DNA from: Micromonospora polyrhachis
Lineage (GTDB): Bacteria > Actinomycetota > Actinomycetes > Mycobacteriales > Micromonosporaceae
DNA length: 64,000 bases
NCBI RefSeq assembly: GCF_014203835.1
Contig: NZ_JACHJW010000001.1
Location: 5,468,501-5,532,500, forward strand
Direction of reading: 5' to 3'
The notes beneath the pieces were generated by a model. That model searched no databases. It was not told the DNA's origin and saw only the letters and a program-made list of their open reading frames with translations. This document shows, piece by piece, positions 54,854 through 63,448 of the stretch; positions within the stretch are counted from its first letter, which is position 1, and each line of letters opens with the position of its first letter. The translations under genes and the position numbers were made by a program.

Positions 54854-55036
54854 CGTCGGGTCACCTCAGCGGATTGTTGCTCATGTTGCGGAGTCGACCC
54901 TACGGAGCGGACCGGCCCATTCGGAAGATCCAATTCCGTCCCGGTCGACTGGGCCAATGCGCCACGGGCAGGAGCACTTGTTCACCACCACGATCCGCCG
55001 CACAGCGCTCAGCAGGCAGCGGTCAGCGGTCAGCGG

Positions 55037-56251
55037 TTAGCGCACCGGTCGGCCGCGCCAGGACAGCCGTCCCCGCCGCCGCAGCCGATAGGAGCGGGCG
55101 ACCAGCCAGCCGAGCAGCACCACCGACAGCGGATGGGCCAGGGCGTCCGGCCACGATCGACCACCGGTCGAGCGGGCACCGACCACCCGGCCGGCGACCC
55201 CGAGCAGGTAGGCGACCAGGGCCAGCGCCGCGATCGACAACTCACCGACGAGCGCGGCGGCCACCGCGAGCACCGGCGGGGCGGCATACAGCAGGAGCAG
55301 GGCGAGCACGACGGCCGCCGCCGCGACCGGCGAGCCGAAGGTCGCCCACAGCGACTTGCCGTAGCCGTCGCGCAGCTCGCGCCACGAGCCGTACATCCGG
55401 CAGTCGGCCAGTGCCGAGGCGTCGGCCAGGGCGATCCGGCCGCCGGAACGTTTCACCGCCCGGGCCAGCTCGATGTCTTCCAGGACCTTGTCCCGCACCG
55501 CCGCATGCCCGCCGGCCCGCTGGTAGCCAGCCCGGTCCAGCACCAGGAACTGACCGCCGGCCGCCGCCAGCGACGGCCGCGCCGAGCGCTCCATCGCCCG
55601 CAGCGGCAGGAAGGTCAGCCACAACCACTGCAACAGCGGCTGGACCAGCCGCTCACCCGCCGAGCCGGCCACGATCCGGGGGTACGCCGACAGCAGCGCC
55701 GCCGGGACCGCGCGCAGCGCGGCCACCGAGGTGGCCACCGCGTACGGGGTGAGCACCACGTCCGCGTCGACGAAGACCAGTACGCCCACATCCGGCCCGG
55801 CCGCCTCGGCGAGCTGCTGGCAGGCGTACGGCTTGCCGAGCCAGCCGGGCGGCAGGGGCGCTCCGGTGACCAGTCGTACCCGGGGGTCATCGGCGGTGAC
55901 CGAGCGGACCACCTCGGCGGTGCCGTCGGACGAGCCGTCGTCCAACACCACGATCTCCAGTTCCGGTACGCCCCGCTGGGCCAGCAGTGACCGGAGGCAG
56001 CCGGTCACCCGGTCGGCCTCGTCGCGTACCGGAAGCAGGACCGCGACCGGCTCGGCCACGGTGACCGGGGCGCTGGACGGCTCGGCCACGGTGACCGGGG
56101 CGCTGGACGGCTCGGCCGCGGTGGCTGGCTCATCGCCGGGTGGCGTCGACGGCAGGTGGCGCAACCACCGAGTGGCGTTGACATAACTGTGCCCGGTCAG
56201 CGCCGCGATCAGCACAGTCAGCCCGACCACCCCGACGGCCAGCCAGGTCAC
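55037..56251 (-). CDS. cruG: Carotenoid glycosyltransferase, GT2 family (CruG-like)
   Basis: 404 residues: N-terminal membrane helix (WLAVGVVGLTVLIAALTGHS), a linker containing an exact duplicated EPSSAPVTVA segment, then a GT2 domain with VAVLLPVRDEADRV, IVVLDDGSSDGT, VFVDADVVLTP (DxD) and MYGSWRELRDGYGKSL, then three or four C-terminal helices. GTG at 56251 overlaps the stop of the CruF gene (GTGA). In Synechococcus and Salinispora pathways CruG-type enzymes glycosylate the 2'-hydroxyl of a carotenoid. Assignment rests on the CruF neighbour. Confidence 0.8.
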   Translation of the reverse strand: MTWLAVGVVGLTVLIAALTGHSYVNATRWLRHLPSTPPGDEPATAAEPSSAPVTVAEPSSAPVTVAEPVAVLLPVRDEADRVTGCLRSLLAQRGVPELEIVVLDDGSSDGTAEVVRSVTADDPRVRLVTGAPLPPGWLGKPYACQQLAEAAGPDVGVLVFVDADVVLTPYAVATSVAALRAVPAALLSAYPRIVAGSAGERLVQPLLQWLWLTFLPLRAMERSARPSLAAAGGQFLVLDRAGYQRAGGHAAVRDKVLEDIELARAVKRSGGRIALADASALADCRMYGSWRELRDGYGKSLWATFGSPVAAAAVVLALLLLYAAPPVLAVAAALVGELSIAALALVAYLLGVAGRVVGARSTGGRSWPDALAHPLSVVLLGWLVARSYRLRRRGRLSWRGRPVR

Positions 56252-57066
56252 GTCGCCGGCCGGACCCGACCGGCCCGGTGCCGGCGGGCCACGGCGACCG
56301 CGAGTGGTACGGCGACCGGCGACATGGCCAGCGCCCCCCAGAAAGCCGAGGCGGGCAGCCCGAGGAAGACCGCGTGGGCGAGCACGCTGCTGGCGAAGGT
56401 CCACAGGTAGAGGCCGTACATCGGGGCGTCCGCGTCGCCGACCACCGCCACACCCGGCCCGGCGGCCAGCCGCAGCAGCCCGGCGAACGCCACCGCCACC
56501 AGCAGCCAGCCCAGGTAGTTGCCCAGTGGGATACCCGGCACGCCGGGCAGGGCGGGAGTCGGATCCCGCCAGGTCCAGTAGCCCTCCGACACCATCTGCG
56601 GATCGAGGAACACGTCCCAGGCGGCCAGGGCCCACCCGGCCAGTACGATCCGGGCGAAGCCGGGGCGGGTCAGGCGTACCGCCACCAGCCAGGCCGGCCA
56701 GGCCATCCAGGTCCAGGCCAGCGGGATCACCAGTGGCACGCCGGCCACCGCCGGGCCGAGCTGGCCGGAGTATTCGTAGACGCCGAACGGGACGCCGGTG
56801 GCGATCCCGACGACCTCCACCGCCAGCCCGCCGCCGGTGGTGATCAGGACCAGCGCCCCGGCGGTACGCGGACCCCGGGTGACCAGGGCGTGGCCGACTG
56901 ACAGCAGGTAGCCCAGCAGCACCGTGACCACGGTCAGCCGGGCCCGGTCGATGCCCTCGGTGAGCGGATAGCCGATCTGCACCACCACCAGTACGACCAG
57001 CAGCAGCCAGGACAGCCGCGCCCGGTTCGAGCCGATGACCGGCGTAGTGGCGGGCAGCCCGGTCAC
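56248..57066 (-). CDS. cruF: Carotenoid 1',2'-hydratase (CruF family)
   Basis: 272 residues with seven or eight membrane helices. Family landmarks: VEVVGIATGVPFGVYEYSGQ, AWTWMAWPAWLVAV, AWDVFLDPQMVSEGYWTW and PLGNYLGW. Adds water to the psi end of a carotenoid, giving a 1'-OH. GTG start overlaps the stop of the GNAT gene. With CruG next to it, the product should be a hydroxylated, glycosylated carotenoid resembling sioxanthin or myxol glycoside. Confidence 0.88.
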   Translation of the reverse strand: MTGLPATTPVIGSNRARLSWLLLVVLVVVQIGYPLTEGIDRARLTVVTVLLGYLLSVGHALVTRGPRTAGALVLITTGGGLAVEVVGIATGVPFGVYEYSGQLGPAVAGVPLVIPLAWTWMAWPAWLVAVRLTRPGFARIVLAGWALAAWDVFLDPQMVSEGYWTWRDPTPALPGVPGIPLGNYLGWLLVAVAFAGLLRLAAGPGVAVVGDADAPMYGLYLWTFASSVLAHAVFLGLPASAFWGALAMSPVAVPLAVAVARRHRAGRVRPAT

Positions 57067-57614
57067 GACGCCGGTGGGGTCAACGGCAGTTCCCGGCCGA
57101 GTACGGCGAACGCCCGCTCGTCGCCGGGGAAGCGGAAACCGCGCAGCACATCCCGGAAACCGAACCGTCGGTAGAGCCGCCAGGCCCGGGAGGTCGCCTC
57201 GTCCGCCTCCGGGGTGGACAGCAGGGTGGTGCTGCCGTTCGCCATCCGCAGCAGGGCGGCCAGTTGCCGGGCCCCCAGGCTGTGCCCCTGGGCCGGTGGC
57301 CGTACGTGCAGCTCCACGACCTCGAAGCAGTCGGCGAACCAGGCCGTCCGAGCCGCCGGGTCCAGCGCGTTGTAGACCTGGTCGTGCCACCACTGCCCCG
57401 GGTGGGAGAGGTAGCCGTAGCCGAAGCCGGCCAGGTGGCCGTCGTTGGTGAGGGTGGCGACCGCCCGGAACCCGGGGCGACGGGCGTGGCTGGCGATGTA
57501 ACCCCGGCGGGCCTCCAGCAACTCGGACCGGTAACCCATCGCCTCGCCGTAGACCGCCATGACGTCGTCCAACCGCCGGGCGAGATCGTCCGGCTGCCAC
57601 GGCACCAACCTCAT
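57063..57614 (-). CDS. GNAT-family N-acetyltransferase in carotenoid operon
   Basis: 183 residues: GYGYLSHPGQWWHDQVYNAL, VVELHVRPPAQGHSLGARQL (motif A, Q-x-x-S-x-G) and SRAWRLYRRFGFRDVLRGFR (motif B). Sits between the crtA-like and cruF genes and overlaps cruF. It might acylate a sugar on the carotenoid glycoside or have an unrelated substrate; only the fold is secure. Confidence 0.82.
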   Translation of the reverse strand: MRLVPWQPDDLARRLDDVMAVYGEAMGYRSELLEARRGYIASHARRPGFRAVATLTNDGHLAGFGYGYLSHPGQWWHDQVYNALDPAARTAWFADCFEVVELHVRPPAQGHSLGARQLAALLRMANGSTTLLSTPEADEATSRAWRLYRRFGFRDVLRGFRFPGDERAFAVLGRELPLTPPAS

Positions 57615-57627
57615 GCCTGTCCGCTCC

Positions 57628-58434
57628 TCACTGTCCTTGCTCACCTGGGGAAACCTGTCCATCGTCACCTGGGGCGGCCCAGCCGAGTACCGCCCGGTCG
57701 CCACTGACCCGGCATACCTCGAACCGGGCGAAGAGCTCTTCCGCGTACCAGCGCCGGACCGGCGTGGCGGTGATCGCCGCGCGGTGTTGCGGGTGACGGT
57801 ACGCGAAGTTGACCAGGTCCGCGCTGTTGCGCCACACGCTGACCGTGCCCTGCCAGCCGAGCGGCGCCTCACCGATGCCGAACCGGGCGAGCAGGCCCGG
57901 GGCGTCGCGTAGCGCGGCGGCGACCGGTGAGATGGCCCGCCAGAAGGTCACCGCCCGACGCGGGCGCAGCCGGGCCCGGGTCAGCGCGAGCACCGGAGCG
58001 CTCCCCGGTGAGCTGGGTCGGGATGCTCCGGTGCCGGACGCAGCCGTGGGCAGCGGCGCGGCCCCGAACGGCTCGACCCCGGACCACTGCCCACGGCTGG
58101 CCAACGGCCGCAGGTCGAGGCGAGCACTCGCCTCGGCGAGCCGGGCCCAGGACCGGCCGACCGGGGTCTCGTCGAAGGCGGCCGCGCGGGTCGGATCAGC
58201 CCACACCACCAGCGCCGCCCACCGGGTCAGGTCCGCGTCGGTCGGTCCGAAGCCGGTCCCGGTGCCGGTCCCGAGGAGCTTGCCGAACCGTACGCCGGGC
58301 GTGTTGCGCAGTCGGCGTGGCCCCCACGCCATCCGGGTCAGCGCGCGGGGAAGTGCGCCTCGGGACACCCGCCAGACGTGCAGGGTGACCAGGTCCGACG
58401 TCGGGCTCGCCGACTCCCCACGGTTTCGCTCCAT
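57628..58434 (-). CDS. crtA: Spheroidene-monooxygenase-like protein (CrtA family)
   Basis: 268 residues matching the CrtA family: VTLHVWRVSRGALPRALTRM start, FGKLLGTGTGTGFGPTDADL in the middle, and WQGTVSVWRNSADLVNFAYR with RWYAEELFARFEV at the end. The family introduces keto groups in bacterial carotenoids. It begins the operon crtA-GNAT-cruF-cruG, so a carotenoid substrate is likely. Confidence 0.82.
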   Translation of the reverse strand: MERNRGESASPTSDLVTLHVWRVSRGALPRALTRMAWGPRRLRNTPGVRFGKLLGTGTGTGFGPTDADLTRWAALVVWADPTRAAAFDETPVGRSWARLAEASARLDLRPLASRGQWSGVEPFGAAPLPTAASGTGASRPSSPGSAPVLALTRARLRPRRAVTFWRAISPVAAALRDAPGLLARFGIGEAPLGWQGTVSVWRNSADLVNFAYRHPQHRAAITATPVRRWYAEELFARFEVCRVSGDRAVLGWAAPGDDGQVSPGEQGQ

Positions 58435-58547
58435 CAGAAGGTCACCGTACTGACGACCTCAGCGTGGCTTGATCCCCCCTGGCCGAACCCGTCGGCGGCC
58501 GAGGCAGCCGATCGGTCCGGGCATCGAGCCGACTACCGTGCTGAGCA

Positions 58548-58939
58548 TGCTGTACGTCGATCAGCCCGCCTGGCCCGCCCACGGGCGACTCTGGTCGCAC
58601 CTGGTCAGTGACGTGTCGTACGCGGAACTGCACGCCTTCGCCGAGATGCTCGGCGCTCCCCGGCGGGCGTTCGACCGCGACCACTACGACCTGCCGGCGG
58701 AGCGGTTCGTCCGGGCGGTGTGGCTCGGTGCCCAGGTGGTGTCGAGCCGGGAGATCGTCGAACTGCTCTACCGTTCCGGACTACGGCTGCCAAAGCACCT
58801 GGCCAGGCCGTCGAAGCTAGTGGCCAAGCCATCGCAGATGTTGGCTCAGTCGGTCGTCGAAACCAGCGTGGCGAGTTCGCGGGTGAGGTTGGCGCGGGCC
58901 GACTCCTCCCAGCGGTCGGCGAGCGCCGGCAGCCGGTAG
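58548..58939 (+). CDS. DUF4031 protein
   Basis: 130 codons from ATG 58548; the conserved DUF4031 part is the first ~90 residues (MLYVDQPAWPAHGRLWSHLV, AFDRDHYDLPAERF, LYRSGLRLPKHL). The tail after about residue 95 overlaps the convergent HD-domain gene by 94 bases and is probably not conserved. Function unknown; in this class often next to HD-hydrolase genes. Confidence 0.78.
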
Positions 58940-59586
58940 AGCATCGGCAGGTCGAGTAGTTGGCGCAGCACGGCGGCCCGGCCGACGCGGAACAGGTCGT
59001 CGGGCACGTGGGCGTACTCGCGGCGGACGGCGGTGGCGTAGCGGTCGTACTCGGCGGGTGGTCGGGCGAGCACGGCCAGATCGGCGTCGCAGAGCAGGGC
59101 ACCGTTGCGGTCGGCCGGGGCGGCGTGGTGCCCGGCGGTGAGCCGGACCAGCCGGGCGACCTCGGCGATGGCGTCGGATGGCACACCGAGGTCGGTGAGG
59201 ATGGTGGTGGCGAGCGCGGCGCTGGCGCGTTCGTTGGCGTCGCCGGGGGAGCGAGGATCGTAGACGGCGTCGTGGAACCAGACGGCGAGCCGTACCAGGT
59301 CGGGCTGGCCCGCGTGGCCGGCGTGCTCGTCCACCACGGCGAGTACGGCGGTGAGGTGCGCCACGGTGTGGTAGTGCCGCTGCGGTTCACCCCACCGGTC
59401 GAGCAGGTCACGCCCGGCTGCCGTGATGCTGGTCGGGTTGGCCGCGCCGGCCGCCGTGACCTCGGCCGGGTTGATCGCACTGGCCGCCGTGACCTCGGCC
59501 GGGTTGATCGCACTGGCCGCCGTGACCGCAGCCGACCAGTGGTCGACCAACGCCGACCAACGATGGTCGTTGGCCGGGGCGGTCAC
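58846..59586 (-). CDS. HD-domain metal-dependent phosphohydrolase-like protein
   Basis: 246 residues. The HD core shows HYHTVAHLTAVLAVVDEHAG (first His), LAVWFHDAVYDPRSPGDANE (HD dyad) and LTAGHHAAPADRNGALLCDA with DLAVL (later ligands). N-terminal region contains three near-repeats of an 11-residue unit (SAINPAEVTAA twice, then a variant). GTG at 59586 overlaps the stop of the YbaK gene; longer readings lack support. Confidence 0.83.
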   Translation of the reverse strand: MTAPANDHRWSALVDHWSAAVTAASAINPAEVTAASAINPAEVTAAGAANPTSITAAGRDLLDRWGEPQRHYHTVAHLTAVLAVVDEHAGHAGQPDLVRLAVWFHDAVYDPRSPGDANERASAALATTILTDLGVPSDAIAEVARLVRLTAGHHAAPADRNGALLCDADLAVLARPPAEYDRYATAVRREYAHVPDDLFRVGRAAVLRQLLDLPMLYRLPALADRWEESARANLTRELATLVSTTD

Positions 59587-60071
59587 GCTACTTCGGTCGC
59601 CTGACCGGTGGTGATTCGCAGCAGCTCGGCGTAGGTCGTGGGGAAGACCGCCCGGGGTACGCCACCGGCCGCCCACACCTCGGGGTAGTTGGCGAGCGCG
59701 GTGTCGACCAGGGTACGGATCGGTTTCGGGTGCCCGAGCGGAGCGACCCCACCGATCGGCTGACCGGTGTGCTCCCGGACGAACTCCGGGGTGGCCCGCT
59801 TGAGTCGGGTGACACCGAGGTCGGCGGCGACCCGGGCGGTGTCGACCCGGTGCGCGCCGGAGGTGAGCACCAGCAGCGGGTCACCGTCCGCGTCGAAGAT
59901 CAGCGAGTTGGCGATCTGTCCTACCTCGACCCCGAGCGCGGCGGCCGCCGCGGCAGCGGTGTGTACCGCGTCGGGGAGTACCCGGACCAGGCTGGGCGCG
60001 CCAGAGCCGTCCAGGGCGGTGGTGCCATCGAGGGCGTCTTGGACCGCCTGCACGTTCGGATGTGGCTGCAT
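59583..60071 (-). CDS. ybaK: YbaK/EbsC-type aminoacyl-tRNA editing domain protein
   Basis: 162 residues of the Cys-tRNA(Pro)/ProX deacylase family: EVGQIANSLIFDADGDPLLV, VTSGAHRVDTARVA (shown here as LTSGAHRVDT), REHTGQPIGGVAPLGHPKPI. The conserved Lys of true YbaK appears as the KRATPEF segment. Edits mischarged tRNA in trans. Four bases after the EamA gene and overlapping the HD gene: three-gene operon. Confidence 0.87.
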   Translation of the reverse strand: MQPHPNVQAVQDALDGTTALDGSGAPSLVRVLPDAVHTAAAAAAALGVEVGQIANSLIFDADGDPLLVLTSGAHRVDTARVAADLGVTRLKRATPEFVREHTGQPIGGVAPLGHPKPIRTLVDTALANYPEVWAAGGVPRAVFPTTYAELLRITTGQATEVA

Positions 60072-60075
60072 CCCG

Positions 60076-61050
60076 TCATCTTGCCCTGCCGCTGGTGCTC
60101 AAGAGCGGGTCGGGGGCGGGGGGCGGGGCGGATGTCGGGGCGACCCGGGCCGTCTCGGCGATCGCCACGCCGACCAGCACCAGCGCGCCGCCGGTGAGCT
60201 GCGCCAGGCTGAGCGCCTCGCCCGCGCCCAGGGTGACCCAGGCGACGGCGGCTGCGAGCACCGGCTCGACCATTCCGATGATTCCCACACTGGTCGCCGG
60301 CAGGTGCCGTAGTGCCCCGGCCACCAGCAGGAACGGTGCGATCGAGCCGAGTACGACGACGTACCCGCAGAGCAGCATGACCGGCACGCCGCCGCTGCTC
60401 TGGCCCAGCGGCTCCCAGCCGCCGGTGCCGGCGGTGACCGCCCGGGTGAGCAGGCCCGCCACGGCAGCGGTGCCGAATGCCCAGGTGGTCAGGGAGAGGC
60501 TGTCGCGGCTGCGCACCCCGTGCGAGCCGAGTACGTAGTACACCGCCAGCAGCACAGCCGCGCCGAAGCCGGCGAGTACGCCGAGCCCGTCCAGTCGCAG
60601 GCCGCCCCACACCTCGGCGACGCCGGCCAGCCCGACGAGGCTGAGTGCCAGCCCCGCCCACAGCCGGGGGCGGACCTGCTGGTGCTGGCCGAACCGGGCC
60701 CAGAGCGCGACGAGCAGCGGGGCGGTGTATTCGAACAGCAGCGCGATGCCGACCGGCATTCGGGAGATCGCCACGAAGTAGAGCATCGGGACCAGGAAGA
60801 AACCGGTCAGGCCGTAGCCGATCAACAGCGGGAGTTGGCCGACGGTGATCCGGAGCCGGCGGGGGCCGGGACGCAGCAGCAGGCTCAGCGCGAGCAGGCC
60901 GACGAACGCGCCGGCGGCCCGCAGCAGGGTCAGCTGGGGTGCCTCGATGCCGGCGCGTAGCACCAGCTTCGACATGGTGCCGTTCACGGCGAAGAGCACA
61001 CCGGAGCCGAGCACCATGGCGATGCCCAGGGCCGGGCGGGGAGTCGTCAC
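60076..61050 (-). CDS. EamA/DMT-family transporter
   Basis: 324 residues with ten membrane helices in two EamA repeats (VLGSGVLFAVNGTMSKLVLR; SVGIIGMVEPVLAAAVAWVT). RhaT/YdcZ-like metabolite exporter. First gene of the EamA-YbaK-HD operon. Confidence 0.88.
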   Translation of the reverse strand: MTTPRPALGIAMVLGSGVLFAVNGTMSKLVLRAGIEAPQLTLLRAAGAFVGLLALSLLLRPGPRRLRITVGQLPLLIGYGLTGFFLVPMLYFVAISRMPVGIALLFEYTAPLLVALWARFGQHQQVRPRLWAGLALSLVGLAGVAEVWGGLRLDGLGVLAGFGAAVLLAVYYVLGSHGVRSRDSLSLTTWAFGTAAVAGLLTRAVTAGTGGWEPLGQSSGGVPVMLLCGYVVVLGSIAPFLLVAGALRHLPATSVGIIGMVEPVLAAAVAWVTLGAGEALSLAQLTGGALVLVGVAIAETARVAPTSAPPPAPDPLLSTSGRAR

Positions 61051-61113
61051 CAGCTGAGGCTACCCACGCTGATGACAGGGGTGAAACGCGTACCGGCCAT
61101 TACGACGCCGAGC

Positions 61114-61187
61114 GGACCATCCTTGCCGGGTGAGCGGACCGCCTCTGTTGAGTGAGTGGACCATCCTTGCCGGGTGAGCGGACCGCC
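61114..61187. repeat. 30-bp direct repeat, period 44
   Basis: Two exact 30-base copies, starting ggaccatccttgccgggtga, at 61114-61143 and 61158-61187, separated by 14 bases. Located between the EamA start and the protease end, probably in the promoter region of the EamA operon. Confidence 0.85.
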
Positions 61188-61205
61188 CGGCCGGTGCCGG
61201 CCGGG
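61186..61205 (-). terminator. Rho-independent-like hairpin after the subtilase gene
   Basis: CCCGGCCGG (61186-61194) TG CCGGCCGGG (61197-61205): perfect 9-bp stem with a two-base loop, about 43 bases downstream of the subtilase stop (which reads leftwards). Confidence 0.7.
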
Positions 61206-61247
61206 CGATCCGGGTAACTCAGCGAGTCGGTCGCGATGCTCGGCAGG

Positions 61248-62822
61248 TCAGCCGCAGTGCTCGAACGGGCTGTTGTAGCTGACCCCGCCGGCCGTTCCGC
61301 CCCACTTGACGCACTTACCGGCGGCGGCCTGGGTCACCGGTCCGGCGTAGTAGGAGAACGAGCCGCTGTCGGTGCGCCGGGTGGACCCCTGCACCTCCAG
61401 GTAGGCCGCCACCGCGGTCGCGGTGCCCAGCGAGGTGGCCTTCATGGTGACCACGCAGTTGTTCGCGTTGCTGTTGTTGTAGAGCAGGTAGACCCGGCCC
61501 TGGAGGCTGCCGGTGCTGGTCGACAGTGGCCGGGAGTTGATCACCTGGTAGCCGCTGCCGCACGCCTCGGCCGGCGTGTACTGGTTGCGTAGCGCACCCT
61601 CGACCCGCAGCAGCAGGTTCGGCGAACCGGTGCCGGCGCTGGTCACCACACCGGAGGTGGCCCCGGCGACCAGACGGTTACGCACCTGGGCCGGCGTGAA
61701 CGTCGGGTTCTCCGCCAGGATCAGCGCCGCCGCCCCGGTCACGTGCGGTGCCGCCATCGAGGTGCCGTTCCAGGCGGCACTGGCAGTGTCGCTGGCGTTG
61801 GTGGCCGAGACGATGGCGCTGCCTGGTGCGAACAGGTCCAGACAGGTGCCGTAGTTGGAGAACGAGGAGCGGGCGTCGGTGCTGGTGGTGGCCCCGACCG
61901 TGATCGCCTCCGGCACCCGGGCCGGCGACGGGGTGCACCCGTTGGCGTTGGAGTTACCGGCGGAGACCGCGTACGTCACGCCCGAGGCGATCGACCGGGA
62001 CACCGCGGCGTCCACGGTGGTGCTGCCGCTGGAGAAGCCGATGCTCATGTTCGCCACCGCCGGCTTGATCGCGTTGGCGGTCACCCACTCCACCCCGGCG
62101 ATGGTCTCGGCCGAGGTGGTCGTGTTGTCACACTTGAGCACCCGTACCGAGACGAGCTGGACGCTCTTGGCGACCCCGTACGTCGTGCCGCCGACCGTGC
62201 CGGCGACGTGCGTGCCGTGCCCGTGGCAGTCGACCCCGGTGCCGTCGACCGCGTCGAAGCCGCTGCTGGCCCGGCCGCCGAAGTCAGTGTGCGTGGTCCG
62301 GATGCCGCTGTCGATGATGTACGCGTGCACCGAGCCAGCCTTGTTGGGATAGGTGTAGACCCCATCCGTCGGGCGGGTCGGCTCGTCGACCCGGTCCAGC
62401 CCCCACGACGGGGGACTGGGCTGCGTCCCACCGGTGCCGGAGGCCACCTGGTTCTGCTCGACGTACGCCACCGACGGGTCGGCCGCGAGCCGTCGGGCCG
62501 CCGCCTCGGAGAGTTTCACCTCGAACCCGGTCAGACCGGCCGAGTAGACGTGCCCCACGGTGCCGGAGTGACCCCGGGCGAGTGTCCGTGCCCGATCGCC
62601 CACCGCGCGGGCTCGATCGCTGAAGGTGGTGCTGGCGGTCATGGTGTCCTTGAGGACCACGATGTAGCTGCCCGGCACCGCGTTCGGCGTGCCGGCGAGC
62701 CGGATCTCTCCGCTCACCGGTGCCGCCACCGCCGGCCCGCCGATGGCGGTGACCGCCGCCGTCGCGGTGAGCAGGCCCAGCGCCTGCCAGCGGCGGCGAC
62801 TGTTGATGTGTGGAAGTCCCAT
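61248..62822 (-). CDS. Secreted subtilisin-like serine protease with SapA-like C-terminal domain
   Basis: 524 residues. Signal peptide 1-33 (ends AVAA), propeptide inhibitor I9 (about 50-125: GSYIVVLKDT to YVEQNQVA), S8 catalytic domain (about 140-395) with D171 (AYIIDSGIR), H202 (CHGHGTHVAG) and S355 (WNGTSMAAPH), and a C-terminal module (about 420-524: ACGSGYQVINS, VYLLYNNSNANNCVVTMKAT, YYAGPVTQAAAGKCVKWGG) resembling Streptomyces spore-associated protein A. Extracellular proteinase K-like enzyme. ATG at 62822 begins the signal peptide; the longer open frame upstream is not coding. Confidence 0.92.
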   Translation of the reverse strand: MGLPHINSRRRWQALGLLTATAAVTAIGGPAVAAPVSGEIRLAGTPNAVPGSYIVVLKDTMTASTTFSDRARAVGDRARTLARGHSGTVGHVYSAGLTGFEVKLSEAAARRLAADPSVAYVEQNQVASGTGGTQPSPPSWGLDRVDEPTRPTDGVYTYPNKAGSVHAYIIDSGIRTTHTDFGGRASSGFDAVDGTGVDCHGHGTHVAGTVGGTTYGVAKSVQLVSVRVLKCDNTTTSAETIAGVEWVTANAIKPAVANMSIGFSSGSTTVDAAVSRSIASGVTYAVSAGNSNANGCTPSPARVPEAITVGATTSTDARSSFSNYGTCLDLFAPGSAIVSATNASDTASAAWNGTSMAAPHVTGAAALILAENPTFTPAQVRNRLVAGATSGVVTSAGTGSPNLLLRVEGALRNQYTPAEACGSGYQVINSRPLSTSTGSLQGRVYLLYNNSNANNCVVTMKATSLGTATAVAAYLEVQGSTRRTDSGSFSYYAGPVTQAAAGKCVKWGGTAGGVSYNSPFEHCG

Positions 62823-63102
62823 TTCCCCGCTTCCTGTTGATGGCCGCATCCCCCGTCGGGCATCCTCCCGACAGCGGATGACAGGAACCGAACAGCCGGT
62901 TGGGATCGGCTGTCCGGTTAGGTGTATCGATCTTGCCGGGTGTCGAGCGATCCGTCTATGGGCATCTGATCGTGACCGGTGGACCACGCGGCGTGGGTGG
63001 GCGGGAACCCGTGGTGGGGCGGCGTGCCGACGCGTTCGACCGGCCCGGCGTGCGGCGAAGGTTGCTTTTTTGTCCGGGGGGAGGTGTACTGTCTCCAGTA
63101 GT
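62823..63102. other. Non-coding spacer: subtilase promoter side
   Basis: No gene is supported between the subtilase start and the HEPN gene (626 bases in all). The left part should hold the leftward subtilase promoter; a T-rich stretch ttgcttttttg lies at 63063-63073, just before the SOS box. Confidence 0.5.
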
Positions 63103-63118
63103 TCGAACGTGTGTTCGA
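63103..63118 (+). promoter_or_regulatory. LexA box (actinobacterial SOS operator)
   Basis: TCGAACGTGTGTTCGA, a perfect match to the actinobacterial/Gram-positive consensus TCGAAC-N4-GTTCGA. It lies 330 bases upstream of the HEPN gene on the right, with no other rightward gene between. DNA damage should relieve LexA repression of the downstream operon. Confidence 0.85.
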
Positions 63119-63235
63119 TTCGATCGGATGCTCGTTCAAGCCTCCGGGACGGCGTTTCGCGGCGTCGGTTCCGGATGCGGTTCCGCGGACCGCGTGGGCT
63201 TGGGCAGTCGCGAGCCCAGCCCCCTACAGGCAGGA

Positions 63236-63276
63236 CCGCGGCTCGCCGCCCACGACCCCCGGGCGGCGAGCCGCGG
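63236..63276 (+). other. Strong 16-bp hairpin in the leader of the SOS-controlled unit
   Basis: CCGCGGCTCGCCGCCC (63236-63251) and its exact complement (63261-63276) with a 9-base loop. Further downstream GGTGCGT/ACGCACC (63342-63348/63355-63361) forms a second stem that would compete with pairing of TGTGGTG (63301-63307) to CACCACA. Possible attenuator or terminator in the 5' leader. Confidence 0.6.
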
Positions 63277-63448
63277 ACCAGCCCGGTTCAGCCGGCCGGG
63301 TGTGGTGTGGGGAAGCGTCCACATCCGGCCGGCGACCTACCGGTGCGTCTCCCCACGCACCACAGGGCTAGCAGGTCCAGCGCGTCACCACCGGCTCCAG
63401 CCGCTTCCCGGGGACGCGTGACGTTGGCGACGCGGAGGAGACGATCCC

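Noticed and set aside
54347-55990. 547-codon plus-strand frame across the cupin and cruG genes
   Set aside because: Composition (Gln/Arg/Gly-rich) and lack of any motif show it is the antisense shadow of two well-supported genes.
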